Source: Capitella teleta (Eukaryota > Annelida > Polychaeta > Capitellidae). From it: a stretch of 64,000 nt of DNA. The stretch is taken from contig KB296161.1 in the NCBI GenBank assembly GCA_000328365.1, positions 89,012 through 153,011 on the forward strand, written 5' to 3'. The notes beneath the pieces are model-generated. The model searched no databases, was not told the origin of the DNA, and was given only the letters and a program-made list of their open reading frames with translations. Made by a program: the position numbers and the translations under genes. This document shows, in pieces, positions 59,137-64,000 of the stretch. Position 1 is the first letter of the stretch. Each line of letters starts with the position of its first letter.

Positions 59137-62009
59137 TGTCAGCTGTGACAATATAACAGTGTCCTCGTGGTGTTCCACAGTGATCTAACCAGCATCCTCT
59201 TCACTTGTTTTAATAAATATTTTGATTGTTTGATAAAGGTAATAATTGTAAATCATTTGTAAAATGACTCATCTTTTTGTTAGTCTGTTTATATTCACTA
59301 CTTGCATTCACTTCTTGCATTTGTTATTTGTCTCCTAATTGTATTGTTACGTTTAGAAGAGAAGTTATTTATAATCCACAACATAAAGTGATCCATTCTG
59401 GAGATGTCTGGCATTGTCTGGTACTACTTGTGATGTTCAACTGCACATACGAGGGTTGTTCTCGGCCTGACATAGAACGCGCAATACTAGAGACATGGAA
59501 TTTGGAGGTTAGGTAGAGTACCCATTCATAAGATCAGAAGTAGCTTTGTTATTTCCCTGGCATAACAAACTTTTTGTTTGAGCGCACTCCCACAGACATC
59601 ACTGTCAAGGCCTTATTTCGGGCGCCAACCCTCTCATAACACTTTTTTCACAACATCTGATCACTGATTTTAGTTCAGTACAGTGCTTGTTTTTTGCCAT
59701 TTCTGTGATGAAATTTAAATTGAATTCCGACAACCGTAAATTCAGTTATTCGGAAATTGCGAAAAAGAGGTGCATACGGAAACACCCGCGCATATTGATA
59801 ATTCGATAAGGAAGCCAGTCAGCCGTGTAAAATAATCATTTTGTTACATATGCATATGTTTATGAAATGTGGAAAATACTTATTGTCTTACAATTTTGTC
59901 AATCTGTTAATTTAGTTTATTATATATCATTATAAATGTTGGTCTCTGAGAATTTGTTAGAGGCTGGATACTGGCTGTATCTATATATTTATGCATAGAT
60001 GTGGATTATTATATCGCTCAATTTCAATGATTTAATAATATTCATATTCCTAAAATAATTCTACAAAATCGCACAAAAAGGAATAAGTGGTGCTTGTTCG
60101 CGAAAAGAAAACATTGAACCCGAATCGTCTGATAACGAAAAATTTTGCCGAAACGTAAAAGTACCACAAAAGGATTACGGGACACGTTTTGGATCCAATG
60201 ATTTTGATAAAACTTGGCACATAAATGCAAATAAACATGAACACGTATCCGACAATTAATTGTGAAATTAATTTTATGTTTTCCGGTTTTAATTAACGTT
60301 TAATTACCTGAAGAAACAAAAGTAAAGGCTAGTACTAGTGTTCTCTTCTGGATTTCATTTTACCATTTTATAATACTTTCATCAAAATGTTTATAACACC
60401 TTTATTTTTTATTGTTTTGATGCGTCTATCATGAAAATATCGAAAATATTCATCCGTGATTAATGGTCTAAATCGATTATAAATTAGCGTGTAAATCACT
60501 AGTCTACCGCATTTTGACGAAATGCGACCCCTGCTACACTCAAATTGGAGCCAGAGGTGTCAAAGGTGATCACATGACTTTCTGGGAAATTCACTGATTG
60601 CAAATTTTCATCTGAAAAGCTAATCTATATTCAAGCCAAATTTCAGCGTTCTGTGTTCACGCCTGCTATGTTAGGCCGAGAACTTTTCGATCAACCCTTA
60701 TATATATACTTCGCAAAGGAGGCATTTATAAATCATTATTAAAAATCATCTTATGATATCTTATCCTATATGCGAGTGCGACCAATATATGCCAAATTGT
60801 CGATTGGAACGCATGTATCAGCATTACTGGGAGGTGGCTACTATCCAGTCGTAGGCGGCGAAGTGTCGCCAGACATGTAATATCCCTCTTAATGAATACA
60901 GTGGGTGGCTATAATACACAACGGAGCCTTTGTGTTTATATTGCTGGTCTGCTATTGAGGGAAATTTTTATTACGGTTATGTGCAAAACTTGATACGTCC
61001 CTTTTTACAGACACATGGATAATAATGATTGTCACGAAAAGCTTATTTAATTAAGAAAATATCCGAAGAGGTGATAGTTTGTTCTGAACTAAACTGGACA
61101 GGATTCTATAACATTGGTGAGATCACATAATATACTATATCTGCATCGGCGTATAGTTCAATACAAGGGGATAACGTTACAACTTCATAGTTATTATTCC
61201 CCCCTTTGGACCATTCACTTATGTACCAGGCCTACATGAAAGGCAGACAATGTGAACAGTTTTATTGGTCTGGAATAAAGACTGGAGGATATCCTGGCTT
61301 TTCGTTTGGCATAGCTTTTGGACAAGAAGCATCAAGTTTGACATAGACATTTCTGAAAGTTCGTTTTGAAGCAAAGCAGAAAGACGTGGGCGGAAGCCAT
61401 CATATGATTCGTATCGATGAGTCTATAAACGCAAATGACAACGTGAGAATGAACACATGGGCAAATATTGAGAAAGCTCAGCGGGGGTGGACGGGTGAGA
61501 AAAAGCAGCCTGCGATTTGATTCTCATCAACACTCGGTATAAATGTCCTACTTCAAGATATTGCGGAATGCTGCCGTGACGCAAGACGTTGTCAAGGGCC
61601 AAACAAGACGGGCGCCGGAAGTGGTTCTGATCTGTCGAGTGTCGAGGTGGCTGGGTGCGAAGGTCCACTTGGTCTCCTCTCCTGCTGGGTCATGTCAGCA
61701 GTGGGAGGCTGTGAAGATCGAGGTCAATGGCATCTGATTTAGACTGAGTTTAGCTCAGTCGGTTAAGTATACCCAGTTTATCTTTCATTTATGGTTTTGC
61801 TCTGTTTGATTTGTTTATACTCTGCTTGTATAATTCGTTGTTTTAATCTACCCTCATGGTCCAAATTGTGTATTTTTTCACCCAGCTTATCGTGATTAAT
61901 GTATAATTATGTAATAATAAATATCATGATGATGCTAGCGTTAACTACGAATGAGGCAATATGACAGCCAGGGTGATTATAGGTGTGTAGTTACCAGTAT
62001 TAAAACTGT
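59137..62009. other. Intergenic DNA
   Basis: No gene or repeat body was recognised. A long open frame at 59,277-59,516 lacks an ATG near its start and has no recognisable domain. Confidence 0.5.
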
Positions 62010-62027
62010 TATATATATATATATATA
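62010..62027. repeat. (TA)n microsatellite
   Basis: A pure TA run of about nine units. Confidence 0.95.
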
Positions 62028-62103
62028 AACGTTTATTTCGCACAATGAAAATTGATGCACATTAAAAAGGAAGGATAGAAAATTAATCCAATTGGATATA
62101 AAG

Positions 62104-62238
<135 letters not shown>

Positions 62239-62393
62239 TCTACGCTCAAAGAAGCTAGAAAAATAGCGGTAACTCTATCCATCATTCATGGGAACGGAGA
62301 ATGATGACCGTATCCTTGAATTGTAAATGTTCCCAAACAATACTTAGTCACAATGATTGTTCACAATCTCGTTCGGAGAAGCAACAAGTGAAT

Positions 62394-62670
62394 TTCACTG
62401 GTTCCCTGGTCATATATATATTTATAATGACACTGGCACACACCGATGACAGGTGGTATACCTCATTGGCTGCTATTTATAGTAACATTTAGTCAACTGG
62501 TCGTATTCAGCAAATACTGTGAAATCATTTTCACTCGCCTCGCCTTGTGAGCCATCTTGGGAATCCGAGTGACGTCAGTGAAATCGAGTGAAATGGATGT
62601 TCCAAAATGGGGGTGAGTTTTCATCGGTGTGTGCCGGTGCTTCTTTTCAGTAGCGCCGGAAACCAGTGAA
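62394..62670 (+). mobile_element. MITE, intact copy with 9-bp target duplication
   Basis: A 277-bp element starting TTCACTGGTTCCCTGG and ending CCGGAAACCAGTGAA, giving terminal inverted repeats TTCACTGGTTYCC. A subterminal inverted pair, GGCACACACCGATGA / TCATCGGTGTGTGCC, follows. It is flanked by exact 9-bp direct repeats CAAGTGAAT at 62,385-62,393 and 62,671-62,679. It has no coding capacity. A 9-bp duplication is typical of Mutator-like transposases (hAT makes 8), so a MULE-mobilised MITE is the best guess. Confidence 0.92.
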
Positions 62671-63112
62671 CAAGTGAATAACACATAATTCATAACGTCA
62701 TTTAAACGTTCTGAAGCACTATATTTTCACGTTATGACTATCAGACATAACTCCGGGTGGTGAGAAAACGTATGTTGTGTTGTGCGTTAATACGTGTCTG
62801 AGAGTACACGTGGAGCGGAATTTTTAATTATAAGAATTGTTTCCACGAATTGCTACACCATCCGTTAACAGTCAGGGTAACCCCAATATATGTCAAATAT
62901 ATTTTGTCTTCCAATTTGTCTTTCTTTTTCTTTTCAAATGACTGATATCAAATCAGTTGGCGTGTACGCACATAACGAGAATTACTGGGCATACCCAAAA
63001 ATTCTGGAGCTTTGTTAAGATTAGACACTCCTTATTCAAGCAATGGTTAGCACGGCGAAGCAGCGCCCCAAGCGGCGACGAATGTCAGATCGTTGAGCGC
63101 AGAGCAGTTAAC

Positions 63113-63250
63113 TTCACTGGTCTCTGCCGCTTCTGAAAAGAAGCACCGGCACACACCGATGAAAATTCACCCCTATTTTGGTATTGATTGTATATATGGT
63201 ATTTTCATATTATATATTTGGTATTCATTATATATATGACCAGGGAACCA
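63113..63250 (-). mobile_element. MITE, internally deleted inverted copy
   Basis: Starts TTCACTGGTCTCTGCCGC, then GAAAAGAAGCACCGGCACAC and CGATGAAAATTCACCCCTAT (the right end of the family in reverse), jumps over the body, and ends in GACCAGGGAACCA (the left end in reverse) at 63,250. Only the two ends remain, joined by a TATATGGTATT-rich filler. Confidence 0.8.
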
Positions 63251-64000
63251 ATGGCGTTTTTCACAGTTATGAGCTATTTTGAAAAATCCGTAGAATCTGT
63301 TACAAATAACCTAGAAGCGTATATTTTTCGCCAACCTCTTCAGCAAAACGACAGCAAGGCGAATACAGCCTTTAATAAATTATTTAAGCGATATCCCACA
63401 TTGAAAAAAAGGTCGACCTGACAGTGTCGATTTGACGATGATGCGCACTTTTAGTTGAGTAGAAAATACGAATGGCATTCTATTCACGGGGAATGACTTT
63501 AAAACACCGGGGAGTGACTTTTAAAACTCATTTCCATGAATTTAAAACTTGTGTGAATTGAGTTTTAAAATATTTTATTACGTGTCCTCTCCCGGCCACC
63601 GTAGACCTGAGCAATTGGTGTAATTTAATATTTATTGTCAAATGTAATAAGAGATCGAGGGATTCGCATGAGGTACACTATTTGAAAGGACGCTTAACTT
63701 TGAGGCAAGGAACTTTATTTTTAGATCACTAGTACATAATAATTGTTCAATTATGTTTGACATTTTATGATCTATATTTTGAATGAGAGAACACAGGTAT
63801 TGGGATGGAATACACAATCCTCTCCTGCAAGCCGGCATATTGCTTGAATCCTAGAAAGACGCGAGAAGAGTCGGATTTGTCATATAGACCAGATAATCTC
63901 ATTTCACAATCAAGACATAGTTTTGCGCAATTCATCGAGCCGCCGACTCGATGAGAGAGTCGAGCAAATAATTCACTCCTGTGTCTCCTAACATCAGCTG
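63251..64000. other. Intergenic DNA to window end
   Basis: Nothing recognisable as a gene or repeat. Confidence 0.5.

Noticed and set aside
59277-59516. 79-codon frame with a hydrophobic start and CTYEGCSRPDIERAI segment
   Set aside because: No ATG near the hydrophobic stretch, no cleavage or domain signature, no partner exon; not recognised.

Overview
The window reads as nuclear DNA of an animal. It is AT-rich, has spliced genes with both very short (59, 70, 106 bp) and very long (4-10 kb) introns, and carries many long AAT/ATT microsatellites, LINE and SINE relics and small inverted-repeat transposons. The gene content (a PDF-type neuropeptide, a BAMBI pseudoreceptor and a GDF8/GDF11 ligand) together with CR1/L2-like LINEs best fits a marine invertebrate, most likely an ambulacrarian deuterostome (hemichordate or echinoderm). 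The lineage is an inference; no species is claimed.

Three genes can be supported, all encoding secreted or membrane signalling proteins. (1) On the minus strand at 6,957-12,588 lies a pigment-dispersing-factor (PDF) type neuropeptide gene: two coding exons give an 83-residue precursor whose predicted product is an amidated 17-mer. A canonical CRE/CCAAT/GC-box/TATA/initiator promoter and a non-coding first exon lie about 5 kb upstream. (2) On the minus strand at 19,841-31,120 lies a complete three-exon BAMBI homologue (331 residues): signal peptide, ten-cysteine receptor-like ectodomain, long acidic stalk, one membrane helix, and a 68-residue tail without a kinase. Its first intron is 10.2 kb. 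(3) On the plus strand at 49,484-54,892 lies a complete three-exon GDF8/GDF11 (myostatin/myoglianin type) ligand (459 residues) with a furin site and nine cysteines in the mature domain; a TATA box lies at 49,095. BAMBI and GDF8/11 are transcribed divergently from an 18-kb intergenic stretch, so a TGF-beta family ligand and a decoy receptor of the same pathway are neighbours.

The remaining sequence is intergenic or intronic. It holds an L2-like LINE 3' end (about 9.33-9.79 kb), a CR1-like LINE with most of its reverse transcriptase deleted (36.7-37.56 kb), a tRNA-derived SINE family (11.8, 39.7 and 59.0 kb), a fossil Ty3/gypsy fragment (40.55-41.93 kb), a MITE family with 9-bp target duplications (35.3, 62.4 and 63.1 kb), an unclassified repeat in three copies (12.9, 13.5 and 42.1 kb), a perfect 53-nt palindrome at 35.93 kb, and simple repeats. 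No rRNA, genuine tRNA, CRISPR or bacterial-type feature was seen.
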